This document shows, in pieces, positions 40,679 to 50,623 of a stretch of 64,000 nt of DNA. The DNA comes from Fibrobacter sp. GTDB lineage: Bacteria; Fibrobacterota; Fibrobacteria; Fibrobacterales; Fibrobacteraceae. The translations under genes and the position numbers were made by a program. The stretch covers positions 1 to 64,000 of the forward strand of contig JAFXRC010000044.1 of the NCBI GenBank assembly GCA_017526585.1, written 5' to 3'. The notes below the pieces were generated by a model. That model saw nothing but the letters and a program-made list of their open reading frames with translations. It was not told the DNA's origin and made no database searches. The first letter of the stretch is position 1, and each line of letters opens with the position of its first letter.

Positions 40679-41444
40679 GATTCATCCTTCCGCTTATGTC
40701 CACCCGCAAGCCAAAGTCCACGAGACAGCCGTTGTCGGCCCGTGGTGTCTTGTCGATGCCGGAGCTGAAATTGCCGAAGGAGTCGTTTTGGAGTCCCGTG
40801 TGCATGTGTATGGTGGGGTCTCTGTCGGAAAGAATACGCATGTCTATGACGGTGCTATCCTCGGTGGCCCTCCGCAGGACTTGAAGTACGCGGGCGAACC
40901 TACCCGTCTTGAAATTGGCGAAAATTGCACTATCCGCGAATATTGCACGCTTAACCGTGGCACAGTCCAGGGGGGCGGCTGCACACGCGTTGCAAACAAA
41001 GTATTAGTCATGGCATATTCGCACATCGCCCACGATTGCGACATCAGGGAAGGTGCCGTCATCGCGAACAGCTGCCAGCTTGGCGGCCATGTGCGCATCG
41101 GTGAGTACGCGACTATCGGCGGCGTTACCGCCATCCAGCAGCGAAATCAGGTGGGCGCCTATGCCTTTGTCGGCGGAACCCACAAGGTGGACCGCGATGT
41201 GCCTCCATGCACCAAGGCGTCCGGCAATCCCATTCGCTACGGGGCGCTGAATTTGCACGCACTCAGGCTCCATCCCGAAAAATTCCCCGAGGAGCGCGTC
41301 AAGGCGCTTTCCCGCGCTTACCGTGAGCTTTACCGCGGCGTGCGTCCTGTCGCCGAAATCATCGAAGAACTGAAAAACGGTCCGGAGCCTCTTTTCCGCG
41401 AATTTTTCGATGAGCATTGGGGCGGCACCCTAGTACGTCCCTAG
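40677..41444 (+). CDS. lpxA: Acyl-ACP--UDP-N-acetylglucosamine O-acyltransferase
   Basis: The 255-residue protein is built of left-handed beta-helix hexapeptide repeats (about 3-190) with a helical C-terminus. It has the LpxA catalytic His (H119 in YSHIAHDC, equal to E. coli H125) and the GGPPQDLKYAGE and GTHKVDRDVPP segments. It performs the first step of lipid A synthesis, supporting a Gram-negative envelope with LPS. The usual neighbours (lpxD, fabZ, lpxB) are absent here. The ATG at 40677 overlaps the start of the divergent GT2 gene; a start at 40623 would lie fully inside that gene. Confidence 0.95.
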   Translation: MIHPSAYVHPQAKVHETAVVGPWCLVDAGAEIAEGVVLESRVHVYGGVSVGKNTHVYDGAILGGPPQDLKYAGEPTRLEIGENCTIREYCTLNRGTVQGGGCTRVANKVLVMAYSHIAHDCDIREGAVIANSCQLGGHVRIGEYATIGGVTAIQQRNQVGAYAFVGGTHKVDRDVPPCTKASGNPIRYGALNLHALRLHPEKFPEERVKALSRAYRELYRGVRPVAEIIEELKNGPEPLFREFFDEHWGGTLVRP

Positions 41445-41631
41445 ATTTCAAAAGTAAACTTTTGTAAATCAAATCGTCGGGATTCCGGGGTGATTTATAT
41501 CACTGGGAACACTTTGAAAACGGAAAATAGGCGGTTGTTTACGGTAAGAAACAGAGTTTTTACAAAAAACGCCTTCTAATTATAGAATAAGTGATTATTT
41601 TTACTATGCAAGTTTTTTTAAGAGGTTTTTT

Positions 41632-43815
41632 ATGTCCATAGCAAAGAAAATGACCGGGGTTCTCCTGGCGGCATCCTTGTGCTCGTTCGCGGGTCCGGTT
41701 AGCCACTTTGGCAAGTTGGTTGCTTGCGGATCTGACATCTGTGGTGAAAAAACGGGTACTTCTACGCCCATTCAGCTCAAGGGACCCAGCCTTTTCTGGT
41801 CCACGGGTAGTCCTGCAGCCCTTTTTAACCCGATTACGGTAGATTGGTTTACCGCTAATTTCAATATTGGCGTTATCCGCGCGCCTATGGCCATTAAGTA
41901 TTACGATGCAAACTGCTCCGACCCCCTCGCCAAGGAAGGCTTGACAAGCTATGGCTACCTCTCGGGCGGCAAGGGCGACAAGGAAAACACCAAGGCCTTG
42001 ATTAAAAGTATCGTTGATGCGGCTATCGCGAACGATATCTACGTGATTGTGGACTGGCATTCTCATTGTGCCGAAAAGGAAACAAGCGAAGCGGCAAACT
42101 TCTTCAAGGAAATGGCCACCGAATACAAGGATGTCCCGAACCTGATTTGGGAAATCTACAACGAACCGGTGGGAGCCTCTGCCAGTACGATTAACGACTA
42201 TGCCAAGACGGTGACCGCCGCTATCCGTGGTACCGGTAACGAAAACTTGGTCATTGTCGGTACTAACTTCTATTCCTCCAAGCCCAATGAACAGGCTTCT
42301 CAGGGCTTGCACAATACCTACAAGAATGTGGGTTACTCCTTGCATTTCTATGCGGCTGCAAACCATAATAGCTATCAGAGCAACAAGGCTTCTGGCGCAC
42401 CGACATTTGTTACCGAATGGGGCGCTACGGGTGCTGATGGTGATGGTGGCGTTAGCGATGCTTCTGGTTGGCGTTCCTGGATGGACCAGAATAAGGTCAG
42501 TGGCTGTATGTGGTTTGCCGGTCCGGACAAGCAGTCTTCTGCCATGTTCCCCGAAGGTGCCAGCACGGCCAATTTGGATTCCTATTTGGATCGATTCTCT
42601 GGCACTAGCACGTCTGCTGGCGTATTCAAAGCATTCATGTCCACCAATAGCTGGACTTCTTTCGTGCCGTCTTCCCATCCGATGGGCAAGACCATTACGG
42701 CATCCATTAAAGAAGGTGCTTCCAAGACGTTCTCCTCTACCGATTTGGGCATTCGCGGAACCATTTCCGAAGCTACCGTTGCTGTGGGAACTGTGACCAA
42801 GACGGACAATTCCATCACGTTCCAGAGCCCCGAATACGGTTCTCCTGAAAAAATTGCAATTAGCTATAGCGTGACCTCGGGCGATGTTACTACCAAGGAA
42901 CGCATTGTTGTGACGATTACGGATCGCAAGCCGATTCTCAAGGATACCACAATTGCTGTTAGCTACAAGAATACGACTAGGCTTACGCTGGCAAAGCTTG
43001 GCGCCAGCAACCCGCTTACCAAGGGTAGCGTCTCGGGTCTTTCGCTGGTTTCTGCTCAGGTGTCGGGCGGCACGGCAGCCACAAGTGGTGATACTGTCGT
43101 ATTTACCCCTGCTGGTCAGGGTCCGGTGGAATTGACCTATTCCGTCAAGAACTCCAATGGTACTGCGACAGGCAAGGTGACGCTTTTGTGCCAGAACATG
43201 GTCCCGACGATTTATGCAAAGGCCAATATGGGTAGCAAACCCAATACCGCTCCTGTCGAAATTACGCTCGTGACGATGCGTGCAAACGATGCCGATGGTG
43301 ACGAAGTTCGCTTCAGGGTTGGTTATCTGGATCCCAACTTTACGGGTACCTTGACCATGAACGAAGACAGCACCAAGCTCATTTACACCCCCGATGGCGC
43401 CCATACGGGTAGCGTGACCATCCTGTCTGTCTTGACCGATGGCATCGCCGATTCCAAGATTGGTACGGCCGTGTTTACCTTGACGGGTAGTGGAACTGCA
43501 ATTAATGTTACTGCTCCGACGACCATTCCGAACTATGAACCGATTACGGCAATTAGACAGCTGGTTGCTCCGGTGACTATATCTAGCATCAAGGTCACCC
43601 GTGGCGATATTTACCTGGGTCTTGTCCAGTCGGGTCGCGTCATGGTTGACATTTACAGTGTCAAGGGCAAGCGCATCATGAACCTTGTGAACCAGGATCT
43701 TTCCGCTGGAATGCATTCGATTGGTTGGAACGCCTCGAGTATCCCGGCAGGCACTTACATCGTGCGTATGCGTCAGGGTTCGACCGTTAAGACTCAGTGG
43801 TTTGTGAACCGCTAG
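41632..43815 (+). CDS. GH5 endoglucanase with Ig-like domains and C-terminal sorting domain
   Basis: The 727-residue exported cellulase has a signal peptide (about 1-20) and a GH5 barrel (about 22-340) with acid/base E178 in WEIYNEPVG and nucleophile E262 in FVTEWGATG, plus VDWHSHCA and LHFYAA; this looks like subfamily GH5_2. Two or three Ig/cadherin-like beta domains follow (about 345-640). The last 80 or so residues form a type-IX/FlgD-like module (VDIYSVKGKRI ... GWNASSIPAGTYIVRM). AAGAGG lies before the ATG. Monocistronic, ended by a double hairpin. It hydrolyses internal beta-1,4-glucan bonds. Confidence 0.93.
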   Translation: MSIAKKMTGVLLAASLCSFAGPVSHFGKLVACGSDICGEKTGTSTPIQLKGPSLFWSTGSPAALFNPITVDWFTANFNIGVIRAPMAIKYYDANCSDPLAKEGLTSYGYLSGGKGDKENTKALIKSIVDAAIANDIYVIVDWHSHCAEKETSEAANFFKEMATEYKDVPNLIWEIYNEPVGASASTINDYAKTVTAAIRGTGNENLVIVGTNFYSSKPNEQASQGLHNTYKNVGYSLHFYAAANHNSYQSNKASGAPTFVTEWGATGADGDGGVSDASGWRSWMDQNKVSGCMWFAGPDKQSSAMFPEGASTANLDSYLDRFSGTSTSAGVFKAFMSTNSWTSFVPSSHPMGKTITASIKEGASKTFSSTDLGIRGTISEATVAVGTVTKTDNSITFQSPEYGSPEKIAISYSVTSGDVTTKERIVVTITDRKPILKDTTIAVSYKNTTRLTLAKLGASNPLTKGSVSGLSLVSAQVSGGTAATSGDTVVFTPAGQGPVELTYSVKNSNGTATGKVTLLCQNMVPTIYAKANMGSKPNTAPVEITLVTMRANDADGDEVRFRVGYLDPNFTGTLTMNEDSTKLIYTPDGAHTGSVTILSVLTDGIADSKIGTAVFTLTGSGTAINVTAPTTIPNYEPITAIRQLVAPVTISSIKVTRGDIYLGLVQSGRVMVDIYSVKGKRIMNLVNQDLSAGMHSIGWNASSIPAGTYIVRMRQGSTVKTQWFVNR

Positions 43816-43842
43816 TCGGTATTCCCTAGGAATTCAGATGAA

Positions 43843-43920
43843 ACCCGCACAACTGTGCGGGTTTCTCTGTTTATATAGCGCCTCCCTAGCAAAAAAGAGA
43901 ACCCAGACCGGGTTCTCTTT
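43843..43920. terminator. Pair of terminator hairpins between convergent GH5 genes
   Basis: ACCCGCAC-AACT-GTGCGGGT (43843-43862) serves the upstream + gene. GAGAACCC/GGGTTCTC (43897-43917), flanked by A and T runs, can serve both strands. Confidence 0.85.
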
Positions 43921-43941
43921 CGTATATCGTGTTGCTGAATT

Positions 43942-45087
43942 TTATTTCAGGAGGGCGTTCAGGGTTTCCAAATCCGACCAGTCGTTTGTTTCGTCCTTGT
44001 CGAAAATTTCGTAGCCACCAACTCTCGTGAATCCCCAGTAGTTCCAGCTTACGCCGTATTGCCTGGCAAGCTTTACGAACTGCGTGACCCATAAGACTCT
44101 CGATTTTTTTCCGCCGCATTCTGTTGCGCCGAATTCGCCGATGTTGATAGGGAGTCCGCCCGGATAGAGTTCGTCGGCAAGGTTACGCATCTTTGCAAAG
44201 TCGTCCGACATCTTGGTGACTTCACTAGTAGTTGCTTCCCATGTCGTAATCTTTTCGGGGCACTGGTAGTTTTCACCTTGAAGGGCGTATTCTGCCGGCA
44301 CATAGTAGTGCGGCGTAAAGATGATATTTCCGTCAGCGGGGAGCTGCAGCCTGCGGATGCCTGTATAGGCGTTGTAGTCGTTGCTGCCGAACATGACGGT
44401 CCTTCCGGGGTTCAGCTGTCTAATAATCGGGAACACGGTCGCGATCATCTTGTTATGGGCCTCGGCCGTGACGCCTTCTCTCGGTTCGTTGAACAGTTCG
44501 AATACCAGCCACTGGTCGCTTACATCGGCAAAGTAGGTGGCAATCTGCTGCCAGATGCCGGCGACGCGCGCAATGTGTGCGTCCTGGTTTGCGGCGTCCG
44601 TGTCCGTCAAGAAGGACTGATGGTGGTGCATGTTGATGATTGCCACGAGCCCTGCGGCATTTATCCAGCCCACGACTTCCTTGACGCGTGCAAGGTATTC
44701 GGGCGTAATGGTGTAGGGCGCTTCGTTTCCTGCTTCCAGGTCCCAGCGGACCGGGAGTCGGATGGAGTTGAATCCGGCGGCGGCAATGGCCTGCACTTGG
44801 CTTTGTTCCACAGGACCTGCGCCCCAGCAGGATTCGCAAGTGGCATCGAAGGTGTTGCCCATGTTGATGCCCTTGCCGATTCGGGCGTTCATGGCCTTGC
44901 CCAGGGTATAGTCGATAGCCTGCTTCTGTGGTGTTTCAGGAACGCTGGAACTCGTGTCGCCCGGAGTGACGGCAGGGTCGTCTTTCTGCGCAGCGGTCAG
45001 GTTGCCTTCGCCGTCAGAGCCGCCGCAGGCGCTCAGCGAAAACGCGAGCGCCGCCATTATGATAAAAGGTGTTTTCTTGATATTCAT
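43942..45087 (-). CDS. GH5 cellulase-type lipoprotein
   Basis: The 381-residue protein has a lipoprotein signal (lipobox LSAC, Cys21, then GGSDGEG), a Ser/Thr/Pro linker (about 35-58) and a GH5 barrel (about 62-381). Acid/base E201 in FELFNEPREG and nucleophile E318 in NIGEFGATE are in place; GINMGNTFDA, SIRLPVRW and INMHHH also fit a GH5 endoglucanase. Unlike the other GH5 enzymes here it has no C-terminal sorting module, so it is probably held on a membrane rather than released. Substrate range (glucan, mannan or xylan) is not certain. Confidence 0.9.
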   Translation of the reverse strand: MNIKKTPFIIMAALAFSLSACGGSDGEGNLTAAQKDDPAVTPGDTSSSVPETPQKQAIDYTLGKAMNARIGKGINMGNTFDATCESCWGAGPVEQSQVQAIAAAGFNSIRLPVRWDLEAGNEAPYTITPEYLARVKEVVGWINAAGLVAIINMHHHQSFLTDTDAANQDAHIARVAGIWQQIATYFADVSDQWLVFELFNEPREGVTAEAHNKMIATVFPIIRQLNPGRTVMFGSNDYNAYTGIRRLQLPADGNIIFTPHYYVPAEYALQGENYQCPEKITTWEATTSEVTKMSDDFAKMRNLADELYPGGLPINIGEFGATECGGKKSRVLWVTQFVKLARQYGVSWNYWGFTRVGGYEIFDKDETNDWSDLETLNALLK

Positions 45088-45302
45088 ATTGTTAATCTAA
45101 ATTTATTTTTTTTCGAAGGGTTCATTCGTCTGTTTTTTGTGGTTTACCCGTGTAAACGCAAATGTGCCGTACGATGGAAATTTATCTCTCTGAAAAATCT
45201 ATACTTACCGTGGCTAAAAGTGCGAAAATGAAGCTTATAAACATAATTTAACACTACTTTACAGGAAAATAAGTTAAATTTCCGCATGATTGGAGATTTT
45301 CT

Positions 45303-46028
45303 ATGCGAATACCATCTTTTGCTATCGCTGCAGTTCTGGCGTCTGTGTCCATTGCTTCGGCTAGTTTTAGTGATTACCGCGACCGTGATGCGTTGCGTTT
45401 TACTCCCAAGGAACCTAAGCCGTTCCAGCAGAATAAGGATGTTGCCTCGATTGTGATGCGCGAAGGCATTCCTCGCGGTGGTGGATACACCTACCAGTAC
45501 CCGCGTGAAAACCCTGAACCGTTTATGACCGATGCAGCCGGCGCCATGGAAGGCGATCTGGCGATGCAGGTCGAACTTATTGCCAGTGACTATTCCGGTG
45601 TGGCTATCTGTATTGCGGGTTCTGTCGACCTGACCCCGTATTTTGAAGATGGCGCCCTGGAATTCTGGATCAAGGGTGCCGAAGGTGGTGAAAACGCCTT
45701 GTTCGTGCTTTTGGACGACGGCGTTAAGAGTAACGGCGAATCCCTCCAGGTGAAGCTCCGTTCTAAGAGCTTTGGCGATATTACCAAGGAATGGAAACAC
45801 TTCAGCATCCCCCTTAAGACCTTCGGTTCGACCGGTGTGTACTGGGATGCCAAGAACACCCGCGAAGTCATGCTTCCGTTCAGCTGGGCAAACTTCAAGG
45901 GTTTCCGTATCGAAGTCCGTAAAGACGAAAATACCGCGTTTAAGGTCTGGCTGGACGACATCGTTATCAAGAAGACGATGCCCGAATACATGGGTCCGGC
46001 TAACTATCCGTTCCGCAACGAGTTTTAA
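45303..46028 (+). CDS. Exported CBM11-like protein, first gene of the barrel operon
   Basis: The 241-residue protein has a signal peptide (about 1-20, ending ASAS) and a beta-sandwich domain with CBM11/CIA30-like wording (AMQVELIASDYSGVAICIAG, LEFWIKGAEGGENALFVLLDDG, FKGFRIEVRKDEN, VWLDDIVIKK). Such domains bind beta-glucans, or in CIA30 proteins act as scaffolds. It opens an operon of six exported proteins separated by 11-14 nt gaps with no terminators. With CBM-type and barrel-type partners it probably belongs to a cellulose-adhesion complex. Confidence 0.75.
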   Translation: MRIPSFAIAAVLASVSIASASFSDYRDRDALRFTPKEPKPFQQNKDVASIVMREGIPRGGGYTYQYPRENPEPFMTDAAGAMEGDLAMQVELIASDYSGVAICIAGSVDLTPYFEDGALEFWIKGAEGGENALFVLLDDGVKSNGESLQVKLRSKSFGDITKEWKHFSIPLKTFGSTGVYWDAKNTREVMLPFSWANFKGFRIEVRKDENTAFKVWLDDIVIKKTMPEYMGPANYPFRNEF

Positions 46029-46039
46029 TGAGGATTTTC

Positions 46040-48271
46040 ATGCATAAAAGAATAAGCTACTTGGCTTTGGGCTTATTGGTCGCTGCTTCATGGGCTGTCG
46101 AAACTCCCGAAGAACAACTGGAACGTGTGGATGCCCGCATGGATTCCCTGGCGGAATATGCCGCCTCTACCGTTGTCGGTAAGGATGACCGTCCGGTTGC
46201 CATTTCTGGCGACATGACCATTCGTCTCAAGCATTTTGACTATTACGAAGCATCCGACTTGCAGATGGACGATAAGCAACGTACGCTTATCCAGTCTGCG
46301 TTGAATGTGGGTATCGTCGTTTCCCCGTCCTCTTTCTTGACGGTGTTCTCCAACCTCTACCTGCCGTTCGACTTCTCCGGCTATTTCTTGAATAGCAACG
46401 CGACTGCTCCGAACTCCGGTGAATTCAACCACGCGCAGCGTGTCCCGTTTGACCACTGGACCGACTACTACGGTGTTGCCACCAACGAAAACATGCAGGC
46501 TGGTGTCGATGTCCGTGCCGGTAGTTTCGGTGCAACCCTTATGGCAGGTGGTGTTATCTGGGCGAACAGTAGCCCCCTTACCATGTGGGAACGCGAAACC
46601 ATGGCTCGCTTCGCTTCGCAGTACGAAACCTTCGAAGACGAAAAGGTCGTGAGTACCTATTATAAGGAAAAGAACTTCCACCCGGTCAAGGAAGGTGGTC
46701 GTGCTTTCTGGACCAACCGTTCCTTCGGTGGTATCTTCCTCGATGTGCACACCTTGCCGTACAACATGAAGGCTCAGTTCATGCTGTCCCAGCCGATGGA
46801 TGCCGACATCGCTACTCGCGACGGTACCAGAATGCTGGGTGGTCAGCCGGGCGAACTCGAAATGGTCGGTACCTATGACTTTGACGGTATGGTCTACCAT
46901 GGTCGTTTCGCCAAGGAAAAGATTCAGATCGCCGGTGCCGACATGACGGTCGGTGCGAACTACATGGGTGTTGACTTCGAAAACACCGCCATTTACGAAC
47001 CGGAATACTCCTTCAAGGATGCCGACGGAAACGCCTTCATTGTCGACAACCATGTTGCCTCTATCGATATCAAGGGTAACCTCACTCCCAAGTTCTACTT
47101 GATGTTGGATGCTGCCTTGAGCTGGGATGACTCCACGAAGTTCAAGCAGATTGAAAGTGAAGAAATTTACGCCAAGAACGAAAAGGAATTCTACGCTAGC
47201 GAAAATTCTTCTCCGGCGTTCGGTCTCTATATCAAGGCTCAGGACAAACACTGGGAACCGATTACGGTTGAAGCGGTTTACCTGTCTCCGGACTTCTATT
47301 CTCCCTTCGGCATGACGGATCCGTCTCGCTACCGCACCTGGCGCCAGGACAAGTTCTATGTGGGTGCAGGTACCTTCCGCTATGGTCCGAACATGGTCGG
47401 TGCCAATGTCAAGGTGGAACCGCAGATCGAACTCGGTCGCTTTGACGTGCAGTACGGCATTCATCGCCAGATTGAAAAGGGCGACGACATGATCGACTTC
47501 AAGTACAACCTGAACGGTCGTGCCATGTGGGAATCCTCCAATTCCTGGACCAAGTTCAAGACCCTCTATACGGCTGACTCCGGTAATGCTCGTGACGGTG
47601 CTCGTAATGTGGCTCGTGTGGGTGCTAAGTCCACCAACAAGCTCAACAACCTCGAAGGCGGTCTCCGTGGCGGTACCTGGGAACTCTGGGAAGGCTTCGT
47701 TCCTTACACCTCCGCCGAAGAAGCTGCCGCCGAAGAGCCTCCGCAGCATGTCAAGTGGAACGCCAGCTTGGTTATCGATGCCGGTTACGAAGTGGGTCAC
47801 TTCTTCGGAATTCAGCGCAATATCATGATGTCCGTCTATACGGCCCTGTCCGGTGTGTCGACTTCGTTCTCTCCGCTTGCCTATAGCGCAAACCAGAAGG
47901 ACATGCTCGCTTGGGACTGGTTCGTTCAGTCTGAACCGGCTGTGGCGATTACTCCCACGATTCATGGCTTGCTGATTTTGGGTCTCGAAAAAATTTGTGC
48001 TCCGAATGCCTATGTAATTCGTAAGCTTGAATCCAACTTGCCTAAGCAGGGCTCGGCTTACACGGCTGCTTATAAGAACGGTGTCTTCGTTTACGAAGAA
48101 GCCCCGATTAACATTACACAGACAGCTCTTGGTTTCGGTCTCGACTGGGACTTCACTCCCCGCGCAGGCCTGCATTTCCGCTACAAGTGGATGACCAATA
48201 CCGACGAGTTCCTCCCGGAAAACGATTGGAAGGGTCATTACTACGCTGTTGAAACAAAGATGTGGTTCTAG
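46040..48271 (+). CDS. Large outer-membrane beta-barrel protein 1
   Basis: The 743-residue protein has a signal peptide (ending AASWAVE) and long runs of alternating aromatic/hydrophobic and polar residues. It ends in an aromatic residue (ETKMWF), as expected for an outer-membrane barrel. The ATG at 46040 is preferred because AGGA lies 6 nt upstream; another ATG overlaps the previous stop. It is a distant paralogue of the next two genes (shared SPLT segment after a conserved Gly/Arg stretch). A short Glu/Ala-rich loop (SAEEAAAEEPP) lies near residue 570. It may bind glycans or form a surface platform. Confidence 0.72.
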   Translation: MHKRISYLALGLLVAASWAVETPEEQLERVDARMDSLAEYAASTVVGKDDRPVAISGDMTIRLKHFDYYEASDLQMDDKQRTLIQSALNVGIVVSPSSFLTVFSNLYLPFDFSGYFLNSNATAPNSGEFNHAQRVPFDHWTDYYGVATNENMQAGVDVRAGSFGATLMAGGVIWANSSPLTMWERETMARFASQYETFEDEKVVSTYYKEKNFHPVKEGGRAFWTNRSFGGIFLDVHTLPYNMKAQFMLSQPMDADIATRDGTRMLGGQPGELEMVGTYDFDGMVYHGRFAKEKIQIAGADMTVGANYMGVDFENTAIYEPEYSFKDADGNAFIVDNHVASIDIKGNLTPKFYLMLDAALSWDDSTKFKQIESEEIYAKNEKEFYASENSSPAFGLYIKAQDKHWEPITVEAVYLSPDFYSPFGMTDPSRYRTWRQDKFYVGAGTFRYGPNMVGANVKVEPQIELGRFDVQYGIHRQIEKGDDMIDFKYNLNGRAMWESSNSWTKFKTLYTADSGNARDGARNVARVGAKSTNKLNNLEGGLRGGTWELWEGFVPYTSAEEAAAEEPPQHVKWNASLVIDAGYEVGHFFGIQRNIMMSVYTALSGVSTSFSPLAYSANQKDMLAWDWFVQSEPAVAITPTIHGLLILGLEKICAPNAYVIRKLESNLPKQGSAYTAAYKNGVFVYEEAPINITQTALGFGLDWDFTPRAGLHFRYKWMTNTDEFLPENDWKGHYYAVETKMWF

Positions 48272-48283
48272 TAGAGGTTAAGT

Positions 48284-50611
48284 ATGTTACAAAGACTCAT
48301 TTTTGGTTTGCTCTCTGTTTCCGCAATCGCTTCTGCTACCGCAATTGCCGACAATCAGGCTAAGATAGATAGTACCGTAGATGCCATCGAGTCCCGCAAG
48401 GGTGTCGATATCGGCGGTACGGTCCGTGCCGTCTACAACAAGTCCAATGTGGAATCCGATCAGGATGTGAACGGCTTTAACACGCTTCCGGACCGCGAAA
48501 TGGCTGAATTTGTCCAGTTGGATTTGGACATGCACTTCCGTCCGTGGGATTTTGTGGGTGCAAACATCGTGCTTCGCCTGGGTGCAGGCATGCAGGATTA
48601 CTTTGCCAACTCCGCCACCATGGTGAATGTCCCCTGGATTAATCTCGAAGGCAACATCGGCAAGAATTTCCACTGGACCGCGGGTGATTTCCGTCAGCAG
48701 TATTCTCCGTTGACCGTGTACATGCCCGGCGTGGATATCATGTACGAACCCATGATTTTTGCCCGTAACCGTGAAATGGCGCAGAAGGAAGCCTTTGTCG
48801 AAGGCAACCAGCGCAATATGCAAGGTCTCAACCTCCAGTTCCGTGCGGACATGGGACCGACCTTGGGTGAACTTCGTGCTGAAGGTTTCTTTGCCCGCCT
48901 CCGTCGCGCCGAGCGTCTCGATACGACCGGTGCCGAGGGCAACCTCCTCCCTGGTGAAGACATCTGGGGCGCCTCTCAGGCTGGAACCTTTGACAAGTAC
49001 GCCCTCGCCGCGAACTTGGAACTGTATCCGCTGAACAAGAACTTGATGGTTGGCGTGACCTTCTTGGATGTTTGGGATGACGAAGACTCCAAGTCATACA
49101 CTTACTACAAGAACGATTTCTATATCGCGAACGACGGTACTGATCCTCAATACAACTACATCAGGAAACCGGTGAACTTTAACGATTCCCTGCCTCAGTC
49201 CACTCAGGTGATTGCGGGTCGTATTGGTGCCGATGTTGCCGGTATTATGGGCAACAAGAACCTTATCGCAGACCTGACCGGTGAAGTTGCCTACTCGATG
49301 GACAAAATTTATACCGAGGCTTCGTCAGTTTCCGTCGGCATGGTGGAACAGTACGATGAATACGGTGCGGTCATTCTCGATGCCGAAGGGAATCCCTCTA
49401 TGGTCGAAGGTCCTATTGTTCTTAGGGATGAGACCGGACACATCTATGATTCGCTCCGTGTCATTACCGCCGAAGACGAAATCGAAAAGGGACTTGCCAT
49501 TAACGCGAACCTGAATGTCGGTTACAAGACGGACCGCTGGATGGCGAAGGTCTCCGTGGATTACATCCGCAACGACTCTAGCTGGTACAACTCCTTGGCT
49601 CAGTCTCCGTCCTTCATCGCGTCCCGTGTCATGAACTCCGACAAGGATGGTAACCTGACCAAGTATGGTCCCTATTCTCCGCTCTACTCTACTTTTGACG
49701 CACTTTACTTCTTTACTCCGAAACATGCTCCTATATCGCAGTATATGACCAATGACGACAAGGGCATGCAAGAAGGTCAGACCAAGAGCTACAATATCGC
49801 TCCGTACTCCAAGACTTCTTACACCACGGCGACCTACACCCGTAAGGAACTCGCCTTGATCGACGAACTGTCCGACGCCAACATTCAGATGGCCTTGCCC
49901 AACGGACTTGCAACGACGAACCGTACCGGTGTCCGCGCAAACCTGGTGGCAGGTTACGGCAAGGACAACATGGTCGAAGTCCAGGGCTTGTTCACCAAGA
50001 TGGATCAGGTGGCAGGTATGGGCGGTCTTGACGCTGCCTCTTATACGGAATTTGGCGGTGGTGCCAAGGTGGATGTCTTGGCCCTGCTCGGGTTCAGCCT
50101 GCCGCTGGAATTGAGCGGTAGCTACAAGCATGCCGAACGTTCGATTTCTAGTGCGGAATTCAAGACGGACTTCATCAATGCCGGTATTTATGCCCGCTAC
50201 TGGAAGCGTCTCGGTGTTTCCGCCGGCTTCCAGATGATCAATGCGGAATTGAATGCTGCCGGCGCTACGCTGCAGCAGCTTTCGATGAGCAACTTGAAGG
50301 TCGAAATGGCTCCGATTATGAAGGGTAAGCAGATGCAGTGGATGGTCGGTCTTGACTACACGCTTGCTCCGCATGCCTGGTTGGCTATTAACTACGGACA
50401 GGCTACAGTCAAGAACACCTACTCGGTCGTGGGCTTGGAAGGCTCCTTGCTTGGTGGCGAGTACAGCGTGAGCGACAACAGCTTTGTGCCGGCAACAGAG
50501 ACGAATCTTCCTGACTATGTCGCCATCGAGAACCGCGAATCTCAGGCGACCGAACTTGATCACGAATTCACCCGTAGCATCCTTCAGGCTACAATCAACG
50601 TAGAGTTCTAA
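48284..50611 (+). CDS. Large outer-membrane beta-barrel protein 2
   Basis: The 775-residue protein has a signal peptide (about 1-20), a predicted beta-rich body throughout, and a C-terminal aromatic end (ATINVEF). A block near residues 130-180 (GDFRQQYSPLTVYMPGVDIM, then EPMIFARNRE) is closely matched in the next protein (GHMRVGYTPLTVYQPMPDLI, then EPTILAEHRA), so the two are paralogues. Strong synonymous-codon bias suggests high expression. It sits 12 nt after the previous gene. Function is inferred as part of a surface adhesion or polysaccharide-handling complex. Confidence 0.72.
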   Translation: MLQRLIFGLLSVSAIASATAIADNQAKIDSTVDAIESRKGVDIGGTVRAVYNKSNVESDQDVNGFNTLPDREMAEFVQLDLDMHFRPWDFVGANIVLRLGAGMQDYFANSATMVNVPWINLEGNIGKNFHWTAGDFRQQYSPLTVYMPGVDIMYEPMIFARNREMAQKEAFVEGNQRNMQGLNLQFRADMGPTLGELRAEGFFARLRRAERLDTTGAEGNLLPGEDIWGASQAGTFDKYALAANLELYPLNKNLMVGVTFLDVWDDEDSKSYTYYKNDFYIANDGTDPQYNYIRKPVNFNDSLPQSTQVIAGRIGADVAGIMGNKNLIADLTGEVAYSMDKIYTEASSVSVGMVEQYDEYGAVILDAEGNPSMVEGPIVLRDETGHIYDSLRVITAEDEIEKGLAINANLNVGYKTDRWMAKVSVDYIRNDSSWYNSLAQSPSFIASRVMNSDKDGNLTKYGPYSPLYSTFDALYFFTPKHAPISQYMTNDDKGMQEGQTKSYNIAPYSKTSYTTATYTRKELALIDELSDANIQMALPNGLATTNRTGVRANLVAGYGKDNMVEVQGLFTKMDQVAGMGGLDAASYTEFGGGAKVDVLALLGFSLPLELSGSYKHAERSISSAEFKTDFINAGIYARYWKRLGVSAGFQMINAELNAAGATLQQLSMSNLKVEMAPIMKGKQMQWMVGLDYTLAPHAWLAINYGQATVKNTYSVVGLEGSLLGGEYSVSDNSFVPATETNLPDYVAIENRESQATELDHEFTRSILQATINVEF

Positions 50612-50623
50612 GGGAGGCAAACA

